The position numbers and the translations under genes were made by a program. This document shows, piece after piece, positions 1-11,400 of a stretch of DNA of 64,000 bases (its first letter is position 1; each line of letters starts with the position of its first letter). The DNA is taken from positions 1 to 64,000 of the forward strand of contig JAMPIV010003464.1 of NCBI GenBank assembly GCA_024509875.1, in the 5' to 3' direction. Below the pieces are notes generated by a model, which worked only from the letters and a program-made list of their open reading frames with translations, was not told where the DNA came from and searched no databases. This DNA comes from Oreohelix idahoensis. Lineage: Eukaryota; Mollusca; Gastropoda; Stylommatophora; Oreohelicidae.

Positions 1-640
1 GCGCCGTTAGGGTTCGTTTGGGTAATGTTGTGTTGCATGCATCAGGGTCAAAATGCGCTCTTATGCTTCGGAGTAGTATAATCAGGATCTATCTGTCAAG
101 AGGAAACCTGTTTGCACAGTGTATTATTATAGTTGTCACTGCTATTCCATCTGACTGGGCTAATGGTATGACGGATGAATGTTCCCTACTATTAGGTTTG
201 AGTGTGTAAAAAGGCGGATGTAGTATTTCCTTTCTTGTGATGTCGGCAGCATGTTTTGCCTCATTCTGTATGTTTGAGTCGCGGTATTGAAGACGTTTGG
301 CGTAGTTCTGTCGGGGAAATGTCATCTTCACTTTCGAGGAATCTCTTTCACGTATATTTGTTGTAATGGCATCTGTGGGTGCATAGGTGTCGGATCCATA
401 TTGGTCGAATTCAGAGTCCGTCGTTTTCTGAGTCTGTCGTTTTCAGATGAAGTAGGTACTAGAGGGTTGGTAATGTAACGTGGCTGTTTCTCACTGGTCG
501 AGCAGATGTCGTCTTCATGGGCGTAATGGGGGCCCGGTGGTTATCATGCTGAAGTTGTTTCGCGTGTGCCTTTTATGGTGATTCCTCTCTCCTCATGGCA
601 AATGATATAATTGATAGGGTGTTTATCTGTTTAATGATTT
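1..640. other. no recognisable gene
   Basis: GT-rich sequence with only short open frames. It lies 3' of the RNase H remnant of the Gypsy fragment at 640-1780 when read on the minus strand, so it could be that element's decayed downstream part. I see no H2C2 zinc finger, D-D-E motif or LTR end that would support this. Confidence 0.4.
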
Positions 641-1780
641 TGTATCCATCAATCCAACAGTTGTGAAATTTTTGTGTTTCGGACAAGTTTCTTATAGCAA
701 CCCTTGTCATCAGTATATAGGAACATGGTTGAGAAGTGTCCGGATGTCCAAGAAGTGGGATGGTAGGTTAAGGCATTTTTTAAATAGTCGAATAATTTTT
801 GGCACTCTGCAGTCCATCTAAAACGTTGGCATTTTTCGGGTGAGGGCATTTAAAGGCTCAGCTGCTCTGGAGAAGGTGATATCTAATGTAGGGCGCATCT
901 CTCTAATGGCCTTTACTTTAATCCCTAGACACCACCAATATAAGATCTCACTTATCTGACTGTTTTAGGGCTGGGCATCTCTCTTAATGGCCTTTTTACC
1001 TTTATCCTCATCAGATCTAATGCCATCACGATTTATAACAAATCCTAAGTACTTCGTTACCTTCTGCCCTTCAAAATCACACATACGCCAGCTAGTATGA
1101 TTTACTGATCCTCAATAGTGCCTGCTGCGTGAATTATTATGTTCATCTATATAAGCAAACTGCAAATGGTTGCAACCCATGAGAACTTCATCCATGATTG
1201 ACAATATGACGCTGGACTACCTTTGTAGACCAAACGCTTGACATTCATGCCTAAACTTTTCAACAATAGTAACAAAAAGTGGAAATTTCTGTTTTGCCTC
1301 TGATCATCGAATGCACCAAAAACACGACAGGGCATCAAGTGTGGTGAAGTAGGTAGACTTCCCCAAATGTTGCTAGTAGATCATCAATCTTCATGGTAGG
1401 GGATACGAAATGAAATTTGGGGATCTGGACCTTTTCAATAACCCCCCAGCCGCCAACATCTCGTTTATGGATCTTTCTACAAGTTTCCTGTTTTTCAGTG
1501 GGATGTGGTATGGTTTTAAATGTACTGGTTCCTCTGTGGTTGTTTGGATGTCCATTTTCACAGTATTTGTTCTGCCTAATTCCATATCATTCAAGGCAAA
1601 AACATCTTGATGCTTCGTGGCAAATTTCGTCAAACGTGGTTTATATTCGTCATTTGTGTTTAAAGTTTCTAGCAGCTGGAATAATCTATCCTGATATGTG
1701 CTGCCGATCTCTCATAGAATTTATGAAGTGTGCTCTCTGCTCCACTGCGGCAATAATGGGGTGAGTTTTTTCTCGTCCTG
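640..1780 (-). pseudogene. Ty3/Gypsy pol fragment: RT and start of RNase H
   Basis: Read from high to low coordinates. The segment at 1633-1391 has the typical start of a Gypsy reverse transcriptase: a DVFALNDMELGRT-like stretch, then HLKPYHIPLKNRKLVE, then an INEMLAAGGLLKRSRSPN block. It continues in shifted frames with KIDDLLATFGEVYLL, a GSPASYCQ motif, a KYLGFVINRDGI block and finally FRWTAECQKLFDYLKNAL near 830-770, which is the RT to RNase H transition. At least three frame changes and several stops break it. The catalytic YIDD is degenerate (an AYID-like remnant near 1150). No LTRs were found. The family assignment rests on the order and spacing of these blocks, as known for Ty3/Gypsy pol. 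Confidence 0.75.
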
Positions 1781-2060
1781 TTATAATTTCTGGGCACTGA
1801 TCCTGATATCTTTGAGATTTCTTTATTTTGTGTAGCGGACTGTAGTCTTCTGGGATTTGAACTAGATATGGTCTGGACTGAGTAGTGTTGTCTCTGCCAT
1901 GGTCTACGTGGGTTCTCGTGCGTTTACTGCATTAATCATGTGTCTATCCTTAATATACTGATGACTATTGTTATGGTTATGAAATTTCCTCTTGTTTTCA
2001 ACATTGCAACTGCGCCTGTCCGCGTATGTTACTCTACGATTATCTGGCAAGCAATCGTCA

Positions 2061-2453
2061 TCATGTTCTCCTGGATGTAGGGTTGTCTTTTCCTACCAGG
2101 TGAAAGGTTTTCATTTCTTCTGTGCATGTTCTTAGTAGTGTAGTAACCTCCTGTTGTGGAGTTATACAAAAATTGTTCATGTTCAGTGGGACATACATTA
2201 GATATCTGTACTGCATAATACCCTCATTTAATCGAGTCATACATAAAATCATCTTGGGCTGTGGATATGTATCAAAATTCTGTAATGTAGGATATACTCC
2301 TGACAGATACGTTTCATTCTTCTTGTTAAAATTAGACGGGTGGCGCGGGGTGTAATTGTTGTGCGTTGTCCAGGTATTGACATAGCTAAAAACTGTAGCT
2401 GTATTGTCTGTGCTGGGAAATCGGTTTTGCAAGTGCATTGTCCGTTGTTCCAT
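2061..2453 (-). pseudogene. hypothetical 130-residue ORF, possible gag remnant
   Basis: An uninterrupted minus-strand frame rich in Asn, Thr and Pro, located just upstream (in element direction) of the Gypsy RT at 640-1780. Its position and composition suit a decayed gag C-terminus or linker. I see no zinc knuckle (CCHC), protease DTG/DSG or other family motif. It could equally be a chance ORF. Confidence 0.3.
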
Positions 2454-2699
2454 TTTAGTTATTTTTATTCTGTTATTTAGTGGTTCACAGTGATCCTTTG
2501 CTCTCTGTAGATGGACTGGTCACGGGCATCATTGTTGTATTATGTAGCCGGGGTGTATATTATTGAGACTGAAACGGCATCAATTATCCAATATGTAACC
2601 GGGCCAATTCTAATGTTACGTTTATTTAGAGACTGTTGCTTGTACTACGTGAGAGTTAGTTACTGGCTTAAAGCTCGCCAGAGGTCTTAATTTTCTCAC

Positions 2700-3292
2700 A
2701 CCCTATCTATTTAGTGCTGCTTTATGCATGTGAAACATGGACTGTATACAGGCGCCACGTAAAAAAGCTCAACCACTTCCATACAGTCTGTCTCAGGAAG
2801 ATAATGAACATCAAATGGCAAGACAAGATCCCGGATACCGCCATTCTTGACAGAGCTGGTATCCCTAGCATCGATACTATTCTGATGCAGTCACAGATTC
2901 GATAGGCAGGTCATGTTGTCCGCATGCCAGACCATCGACTGCCAAAGATACTCTTTTATGGTGAGATGCAGAAGGGCAGACGCTCCCATGGTGGCCCGAA
3001 ACAGCGCTTCAAAGACACGCTTAAGGCTTCATTAAAAACCTTTGATATAAACCCTGACACATGGGAAGCTGCTGCGCAAGACCGAACTGCTTGGCGCACA
3101 TCTCTTCGTAAAGGTGCAGCAGCATGCGAATCATCCAGAAGAGCAGCAGCGGAACAGCGGAGACAAGCTAGAAAAGATCGTGAAATAAAACCCTCACATG
3201 AAGCAAACATTCCCTGCCCACACTGTCCGAGATCCTTCCAGGCCCGCATCGGGCTCATCAGTCACCTTCGTACTCATAGACTATCCTAACAT
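2700..3292 (+). pseudogene. LINE reverse transcriptase C-terminus with C2H2-like finger
   Basis: The frame starts inside an RT C-terminal region: YACETWTVYRRHVKKLNHF, then CLRKIMNIKWQDKIPD. It continues past one in-frame TAG at 2903-2905 into AGHVVRMPDHRLPKILFYGE, GGPKQRFKDTLKASL and a basic stretch. It ends with a zinc-finger-like CPHCPRSF...GLISHLRTH at residues near 3215-3280. This layout is characteristic of C-termini of endonuclease/RT non-LTR elements in animals. The stop replaces the W of the usual RWAGHV block, so a single TGG to TAG change explains it. Everything 5' of the thumb region is missing (5' truncation). Confidence 0.85.
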
Positions 3293-5370
3293 CCTAATAA
3301 TTGGATGAACAGAGTGGTCTTCATCACCTGTGATGGACGAACAACATCTAAGGGTTTAGGTATCGATCCATCCTTCTACTATTGGTGTTATTTTAGAGTT
3401 TCTTATAGTGGTTTCGAGTTAAAATGAGAACAGTACAGTGCATCCAAACTTTTCCACCAATCTCAAAACATCCTCAAGAGCTGTATAAATTTTCATAACT
3501 TTTTATTTATATTTACAACTGAATTTCAAAGTAGCTTTGCGAGCAAGAAAGTCAAACATATGTACATGACATATTCAAATACCAAAGTTGTTCATTCATT
3601 TCTCCTGAGGTGCATTTTCCATGTCTACTGGCTTCACAAACAAAGGTTTATCAACAGTATTTATTATTATTCATATTCCTCAAATAATCTTCTGGATTTT
3701 ACAAAATCTCCTGTTTATTTCCCTTCCTTGGGGTTACTTTATTTTGTCTGTTTCCTTGGATCAAACTCAAGCGTTCTCGTCTTATATTTGATCCATTTGA
3801 TCTTTGAGTATGTGCAAAATGTCTGAAAATATAACAATGGCGAGGCAACACTCTACTTACATTTGTTAGAAATAAACACACACTTTCCTCCTGATCAATA
3901 TCAAGTCAAGGAATTCTAGTGCACCAAATGTTGAAGATATATCGAATGGACAACCGGACGAATCATCACACGCCTATCTATGTGGCAATTTCTTCGGGAC
4001 TGCTAGACTAATATATGTAGAATACTAGCAATATAACAAATATGCTTGAACCAATGTTCAAGACTGAATTACTAAAAACACGTCTGTTTGCCTTTCAGAC
4101 CCTTGCTAAAACTGCCGGACTAATTATTCTTGCCGGGAAAAGCTTGGGTCAGCTTTTAGCTAGCCACGTTCTCGTTGGATAAAGATCACGTGACATCGCT
4201 ATCTTTAACCTACATTCTTACCATTTCCATAACAACTGCAGGGTAGATAGCGTGTATTCTTACTAACGCTGACCTAAAAAAAATTTTTACCGCTATTTCC
4301 CCTTTTCTCAATACTTCGGGTTAATTTGTATTTAAGTTTAGAATCTATTTGTTTATTTCAACAAAATCGTAGTTTTACATTTTATTATTACAACTGGGCT
4401 CCAGCATGGATAAATGATGATGGTGGTGGGTTATACGGCCACATATACTCAGTTTTCCAACAGTTATGATAAAAGATATTCCCCATTCTCACATTATTAT
4501 TTGTTCTCATCAAGTGTCTACATCATTCACGGATTCTAAATAACAAAATGACTGAACACTCTTTAAAAAAATTACCTGATTGACTACAGAATAAAAGTAA
4601 ATGTAAAAACCAACGTAAAATTAATTCTATTCTTCAGTTTGTTCTGACGTCATAAGACATTGATCACTGATTGGAAAGATTAATTTTATTTTTGGCAGCC
4701 TGCTTAAAATGAAGCGGCGGAATACGTCAAGCCTAAAGGGTTATTTTGCTCACCACTACTCCAGAGGTATAGTACACATTAGGGAATAGGTATTGGTTCA
4801 GGGGATGTAGAATAAAGTGAGAGGTAGTACCTCACGGTGAGAGACAGCCATAACGTTAATGGATAGTCAAGATCCTTTTTGGTTCCTCTCTCTTTATCTA
4901 GCTCATGTATGGCTCCATGAATACCGCTTGTGTACGGTGGTGGCCACATCCCGGGCAACAGTCTTGGCTGACTGGCTAAACTACATGAGTGAAGTAGGAG
5001 TAATCTTACTCAAGGTAATGTCCATCCCTAGTTCACAAAGACTGAGACGGTGAGTGAGGCGGAGGAGTCTAAAAAAGATCAGCGGCTCACATAGTAAAAC
5101 AGCAAAGTATGTGGAGCACTAAAGAAACGTAGAACATTTAAAAAAAACAACGGCTAGCCACCGTGGAAGAGATTGGGGCCTTACCACGTACGTCTTAAAT
5201 AATGTAATGCAATCGCAACAAAAATATAAGAAACGATATAGAACACTTGCTCCCTTGGGGATAAATCTACTGTACATAACAACAGGGAAGAGGCAACTCC
5301 TCTAAGGAGTAAGGAAGTACATAATGACGAGTGTTTCTCACATTCTTTTGAAAAAAAAAAACTAAAAACT
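3293..5370. other. intergenic, no recognisable feature
   Basis: About 2.1 kb of AT-rich DNA with scattered short frames and no family motif that I recognise. The last 250 bases before 5380 may be the 5' UTR of LINE-A, since the endonuclease frame begins there, but no promoter motif marks the element's start. Confidence 0.5.
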
Positions 5371-5379
5371 AGTTGGAGG

Positions 5380-6063
5380 AGCCTAAACATAGGAATATGG
5401 AACTTTAGAACTCTAAATGGAGGAGGAAATCTAGATAATCTAATTTTAGAGGCAACACATTTGAAACTTGATTTACTGGGAGTTGCAGAGGCAAGATTAT
5501 TGGATACAGGATACATAAAAAGAGACCAATACACACTTATTTACTCAGGAGGAGAAAAACACTAAAGAGGAGCAGAAATGATAATAAAGAAGACATATAT
5601 GGATACTGGACAAACAATGACAGAATGATGTTACTGACAATGAGAGCAAAGCCATTTGACATACCAATCTTACAAACATATGCGCCAACTAATGAACACA
5701 GCGTAGAAGAAATAGAGGAATACAATGAAGAGCGACAACACACTTAAACCACTAAAATCTACAGATGTGTTGATATTAATGGGTGGTATGAATGCAAAAA
5801 TAGGAAAATTAAAATACATGGATGAAGTAAGACTAGGGAAAAGAAATGATAGAGGAGACAGATTTATCCAGTTCTGTGAAGAAAACCAGCTGGTTCTATG
5901 TAACTTCTTTATAAACACAAAACAAAGAAACTATAGACATGCAAAAGCCTAGAGATGTAATGAGAAATCAAACTGAATTTATCTTAATGAAACTTAGATT
6001 TAAGAACAGTGTTACAAGCGCAAAGACACAACCTGGCGCTGACATAAATTCAGATCAATATCC
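5380..6063 (+). pseudogene. LINE-A apurinic-like endonuclease domain (RTE-like)
   Basis: This encodes the N-terminal endonuclease of a non-LTR retrotransposon, which nicks target DNA before reverse transcription. Visible blocks in order: WNFRTLNGGGNLDNLI, then LKLDLLGVAEARL, a YAPTNEHSVEEIEEY block near 5680, LILMGGMNAKIGK at 5770-5810 (normally GDFNAKxG), RNDRGDRFIQFCEENQLVL, and PGADINSDQYPVL at 6030-6063, where the catalytic SDH has become SDQ. Stops near 5564 and 5628 and frame changes break it. The frame resumes at 6679 after a later LINE insertion. The combination of endonuclease type and (TGA)n tail points to the RTE group. Confidence 0.8.
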
Positions 6064-6074
6064 GGTCCTCATCA

Positions 6075-6667
6075 TCATTATCATATGACGTAAGTAGTAT
6101 AGTAGGGCGGTTACGGATCGCATTCAGGCGGTAGAGCGTGACTTTTATATAAGGAAATATACCGATCGATTCAGGCGGTGGAACGGACTTTTATATAAGA
6201 GAATGCAACCCGTAAACGCCCTACTATACTACTGACGTATTTTCTCCAGAACTTTGTGTCCATTACAGCTTCTCTGAACGCATCACGATTTTGAGCAAGT
6301 CGGCTAGAATCATCCAACGATAAGTTCAGACTCTCTGTGATGCCCTGGATCCACCATCGTCTAGGTCGTTCTCTTTCCCTTTTTCCAGGAACCATTACTA
6401 ATTTTTCCAGACTTTTTAGCTTCTTTATTTCGATGTTATTTAGGAGCCAAATTTACTCTACATTTAGTGAGTGCAGTACTTCTCTGTTGGTCTTTTTTTC
6501 TGTCCAGAGTGTACTCAACATCTTTCTGTAGCATGTCATTTCGAATGATATAACCTTTTTTGCAACTGTGTTATTAAGTGTCCATGCCTTACAGCCGTAT
6601 GTTGCTACTGGGAATATACATGCTCTGATCGGTTGTAACTTTGTTTCGTTGCTTGTGCCTTGCCATA
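6075..6667 (-). pseudogene. 5'-truncated LINE-D fragment with target duplication
   Basis: Minus-strand RT C-terminus. The pieces ATYGCKAWTLN, FEMTCYRKML, WTEKKTNREVL and GKRERERPRRWWIQGI are followed by AQNRDAFREAVMDTKFW. The 3' end, near 6075-6086, has a short ATG-rich tail (ATCATCATT on the plus strand). It is flanked by GGTCCTCATCA (6064-6074) and GGTCGTCATCA (6668-6678), an 11-bp target duplication with one mismatch. The duplication sits exactly where the host LINE-A frame breaks and resumes. A 141-bp MITE is inserted in its 3' UTR. The family is close to, but different from, LINE-A. Confidence 0.8.
6093..6233. mobile_element. 141-bp MITE candidate with terminal inverted repeats
   Basis: The left end AGTAGTATAGTAGGGCG (6093-6109) matches the reverse complement of the right end (6217-6233) exactly. 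The match continues with a few mismatches to about 34 bp, ending in GCATTC at the inner edge of each arm. Both sides carry a perfect direct duplication GACGTA (6087-6092 and 6234-6239). The interior holds two diverged copies of a roughly 45-bp block containing TTCAGGCGGT and CTTTTATATAAG. There is no coding capacity. The superfamily is not assigned. It interrupts the 3' UTR of the LINE-D fragment. Confidence 0.8.
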
Positions 6668-6678
6668 GGTCGTCATCA

Positions 6679-7480
6679 AACTAAATTGAGCGGGAAATAG
6701 AAGAAAGGAGGAACCCCAGATAGAAATATCAGCCCTGAAACAAACAAATATGATACAAAAATATCTTGTCGATGTCAAAAATAAGTCTGAATAGTTACTG
6801 GCAGAAAGCATGGAACAGTACAGAAGAGAAGACCCAGAGGAAAAACATAGCCGCAAAATGGGAATGTTTAACAACAAACATGCAATCAATAAATGTAAAT
6901 TTAGGACCCTAGGCAAAACATTGTCTCTCTTGTTCCGCTATTCCGTAGACGTATGTACATATGCTTCATTGACTATAAGAAGGCTTTGGACAGAGTCTAT
7001 CATGTGAAAATAACTGAATGTCTCGAAGACATCCACATAGGTATTGATGAAAAAAGAAGCCTAACAAAAATCAAAGTTGGATGACAGATGACATCTTGAT
7101 AAAAATGACAAAAAGATCGAGAGCAAACAACACTCCATAATATAAAACAATAGATAATGAAATATACATACTTTGTGTAGACATGCAAAAGAGCGGTGGA
7201 TAAATAGAAAATGCAAGGAAATAGAAGACATGGAAGCAAAGCACATGACAAGAGATATGCATGAAGAAATAAAGAAATCATCAAATAGATCGCCGTTTGC
7301 CCAAGTAGGAGGCTGTTTCAAGACTAAAAAAGATGTTATCTTACTTGATGAGAAAGACATATCAAACAGATGGGCAGAGTATATAAAAGAACTATTCGAG
7401 GACAACAGAGGTAAAAAAACAATTACCAGATTCTAATGAAGGCCCAAACATTCTGAGATCAGAAGTAGAGAATGCAATAC
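6679..7480 (+). pseudogene. LINE-A linker between endonuclease and RT
   Basis: Continuation of LINE-A after the LINE-D insertion. The linker resumes as EIEERRNPR, then ISALKQTNMIQKYLVDVK and EQYRREDPEEKHSRKMGMF near 6810-6850. A rearranged duplication follows at 6903-7053. The linker then goes on with KNQSWMTDDILIKMTKR, DMHEEIKKSSNRSPF, LLDEKDISNRWAEYIKELFE and LRSEVENAIHMIQNRKSVGMD at 7450-7520, the block that precedes the RT fingers. Several frameshifts and stops are present. Confidence 0.75.
6903..7053. repeat. inverted-plus-direct copy of LINE-A RT segment
   Basis: Positions 6903-6940 are the reverse complement of 7796-7832 (AGGACCCTAGGCAAAACATT here). Positions 6948-7053 are a direct copy of 7838-7945 (CTATAAGAAGGCTTTGGACA here). 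Together they are a misplaced duplicate of about 150 bp of the RT finger region, with the first quarter inverted, inserted upstream of the true RT. Confidence 0.8.
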
Positions 7481-8490
7481 ATATGATACAAAACAGAAAA
7501 TCAGTTGGCATGGACAACATAGAAATTGAAATGATAGCAGCCCTGCAGAGCTTTGGCATAGATACAATCACAGATCTATGCAACGATATATACAATACAG
7601 GATATATACCACATGACATGAAGACATCAGTCTTTATAACATTGCCCAGTAAGCCTAATGCAACAGAATGTTCAGACTCCAGAAAAATCAGCTTGATGAG
7701 TCAGGCAATTAAAATACTGCTTCAAATCATAAATGAAAGAATAACAAGTAAAGCAGACGGCGAAATCCAAAATTAACAATTTGGTTTTAGACGGAACAGC
7801 GGAACAAGAGAGACAATGTTTTGTCTAGGGTCCTAAAACGTATGTACATATGCTTCATTGACTATAAGAAGGCTTTGGACAGAGTCCATCATGAGAAAAT
7901 CACTGAATGTCTCGAAGACATCCACATAGGTATTGATGAAAAAGATATAAGAATACTCAGTAACCTTTATTGAGAGCAACCGGCCTCAGTAAGGTCTGGA
8001 AGGAATTACCCACTATACATAGACATGAAAAGAGTTGTCAGACAAGGTTATGTGCTGTTCCCCTGCCTACGTAATTTTTACACAGAAAAAAAAATCAAGT
8101 AGATACAGGAAATGCTAGGACTGAACATTGGTGGAACGTCAATGAACAACTTTAAATATGCAGATGATACTGTGTTGTTGGCTGAAAGTGAACATGATTT
8201 ACAAGAACTAGTGACGCAACTGAACAGTATAAGTCATGAATATGGATTGGACATAAATATTGAGAAAACAAAAACTATGATAATTAACGAAACGGATGAT
8301 AAGCAAACATGAAAGATATGCATACATGGGAAAATCCTAGAACAAGTCAAGAGCTACTCATATCTTGGTCATGTAATAACAGAAAATGGTAGATGTGATA
8401 CAGAAATCATTAGGAGAATAGGAATGTCCAAAGCAAAATTCAACAACATGAAACATATACTGACATCTAAACAGTTGACTCACACAAATT
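7440..8490 (+). pseudogene. LINE-A reverse transcriptase, fingers and palm
   Basis: RT domain homologous to the better-preserved copy at 44644-45836. Blocks: GMDNIEIEMIAALQSFG, DMKTSVFITLPSKPNATECSD, QFGFRRNSGTRETMFCL near 7780-7830, the IDYKKAFD-type motif (7855-7885, with a frameshift), RGVRQGCVLSP reduced to a degraded copy near 8030, NNFKYADDTVLLAESEHDL at 8140-8200 (catalytic YADD intact), GLDINIEKTKTMIIN and NMKHILTSKQLTH at 8450-8480. After this the coding sequence jumps straight into the 53-bp tandem array. About 140 bp present in the 45-kb copy (KLKLRIIKCY...RRMGR) is missing at the junction. In-frame stops at 7774-7776 and 8310-8312 and a deletion near 7828 show it is dead. Confidence 0.85.
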
Positions 8491-11400
8491 TCTCATGGAA
8501 AAGGAAGAAAACAAATAAGGAGGTCCTACAAGAATGGGGCACATCTCATGGAAAAGGAAGAAAACAAATAAGGAGGTCCTACAAGAATGGGGCACATCTC
8601 ATGGAAAAGGAAGAAAACAAATAAGGAGGTCCTACAAGAATGGGGCACATCTCATGGAAAAGGAAGAAAACAAATAAGGAGGTCCTACAAGAATGGGGCA
8701 CATCTCATGTTAAGGAAGAAAACAAATAAGGAGGTCCTACAAGAATGGGCACTCATCTCATGGAAAAGGAAGAAAACTAATAAGGAGGTCCCTACAAGAA
8801 TGGCGCCCAACTCATGGAAAAGGAAGAAAACGAATAAGGAGGTCCTACAAGAATGGGGCACATCTCATGGAAAAGGAAGAAAACAAATAAAGGAGGCCCT
8901 ACAAGAATGGGGCGTATCTCATGGAAAGAGATGAAAACAAATAAGGAGGTCCTACAAGAATGGGCACATCTCATGGAAAAGGAAGAAAACAAATAAGGAG
9001 GTCCTACAAGAATGGGGCAGCATCTCATGGAAAAGGAAGAAAACAAATAAGGAGGTCCAACAAGAATAGGGGGCACATCTCATGGAAAAGGAAGGAAAAA
9101 CAAATAAGGAGGTCCTACAAGAATGGGGCACATCTCATGGAAAGAGAAGAAAACAAATAAGGAGGTCCTACAAAAATGGACAAGAATGAAAAGGAAGACA
9201 AACACATCTCAAGATGGAAAAGGAAAGAAAAAACAAATAAGGGAGGTCCTACAAGGAAATGGGGCACATCTCATGGAAAAGGAAGAAAACAAAAATAAGG
9301 AGGTTCTACAAGAATGGGGCACATCTCATGGAAAAGGAAGAAAACAAATAAGGAGGTCCTACAAGAATGGGGCACATCTCATGGAAAAGGAAGAAAACAA
9401 ATAAGGAGGTCCTACAAGAATGGGGCACATCTCATGGAATAGGGAGAGAACCAGTAAGGAGGTCCTACAAGAAGAATGGGGCACATCTCATGGAAAAGGA
9501 AGAAAACAAATAAGGAGGTCCTACAAGAATGGGGCACATCTCATGGAAAAGGAAGAAAACAAATAAGGAGGTCCTACAAGAATGGGGCACATCTCATGGA
9601 AAGGAAGAAGAAAACAAATAAGGAGGTCCTTACAAGAATGGGCACATCTCATGGAAAAGGAAGAAAACAAAATAAGGAGGTCCTACAAGAATGGGGCACA
9701 TCCCATGGAAAGGGAAGAACGCAAATAAGGAGGTCCTACAAGAATGGGGCACATCTCATGGAAAGGAAGAAAACAAATGAGGAGGTCCTACAAGAATGGG
9801 GCACATCTCATGGAAAAGGAAGAAAACAAATAAGGAGGTCCTACAAGAATGGGGCACATCTCATGGAAAAGGAAGAAAACAAATAAGGAGGTCCTACAAG
9901 AATGGGGCACATCTCATGGAAAAGGAAGAAAACAAATAAGGAGGTCCTACAAGAATGGGGCACATCTCATGGAAAAGGAAGAAAACTAATAAGGAGGTCC
10001 TACAAGAATGGGGCACATCTCATGGAAAAGGAAGAAAACAAATAAGGAGGTCCTACAAGAATGGGGCACATCTCATGGAAAAGGAAGAAAAACTAATAAG
10101 GAGGTCCTACAAGAATGGGGCACATCTCATGAAAAGGAAGAAAACAAATAAGGAGGTCCTACAAGAATGGGGCACATCTCATGGAAAAGGAAAAAAAATA
10201 AAATAAGGAGGTCCTACCACAATCGGGCACATCTCATGGAAAAGGAAGAAAACTAATAAGGAGGTCCTACAAGAATGGGGCACATCTCATGGAAAAGGAA
10301 GAAAACTAATAAGGAGGTCCTACAAGAATGGGGCACATCTCATGGAAAAGGAAGAAAACTAATAAGGAGGTCCTACAAGAATGGGGCACATCTCATGGAA
10401 AAGGAAGAAAACTAATAAGGGAGGTCCTACAAGAATGGGGCACATCTCATGGAAAAGGAAGAAAACTAATAAGGAGGTCCTACAAGAATGGGGCACATCT
10501 CATGGAAAAGGAAGAAAACTAATAAGGAGGTCCTACCAGAATGGGTCACAACTCATGGGAAAGGAAGAAGACTAAATAAGGAGGTCCTACAAGAATGGGG
10601 CACATCTCATGGAAAAGAAGAAGAAGAAAACTAATAAGGAGGTCCTACAAGAATGGGGCACATCTCATGGAAAAGGAAGAAAACTAATAAGGAGGTCCTA
10701 CAAGAATGGGGCACATCTCATGGAAAAGGAAGAAAACAAATAAGGAGGTCCTACAAGAATGGGGCACATCTCATGGAAAAGGAAGAAAACTAATAAGGAG
10801 GTCCTACAAGAATGGGGCACATCTCATGGAAAAGGAAGCAAACCACTAAGGAGGATCTACAAGAATGGGGCACATCTCATGGAAAAGGAAGAAAACAAAT
10901 AAGGAGGTCCTACAAGAATGGGGCACATCTCATGGAAAAGGAAGAAAACTAATAAGGAGGTCCTACAAGAATGGGGCACATCTCATGGAAAAGGAAGAAA
11001 ACTAATAAGGAGGTCCTACAAGAATGGGGCACATCTCATGGAAAAGGAAGAAAACAAATAAGGAGGTCCTACAAGAATGGGGCACATCTCATGGAAAAGG
11101 AAGAAAACAAATAAGGAGGTCCTACAAGAATGGGGCACATCTCATGGAAAAGGAAGAAAACTAATAAGGAGGTCCTACAAGAATGGGGCACATCTCATGG
11201 AAAAGGAAGGAAAAGGAAAAAACAAATAAGGAGGTCCTACAAGAATGGGGCACATCTCATGGAAAGGAAGAAAAACTAATAAGGAGGTCCTACAAGAATG
11301 GGGCACATCTCATGGAAAAGGAAGAAAACAAATAAGGAGGTCCTACAAGAATGGGGCACATCTCATGGAAAAGGAAGAAAAACAAATAAGGAGGTCCTAC

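Noticed and set aside
5181..5534. 117-residue minus-strand frame as a gene
   Set aside because: It is the antisense of the LINE-A endonuclease start; the plus strand carries the family motifs.
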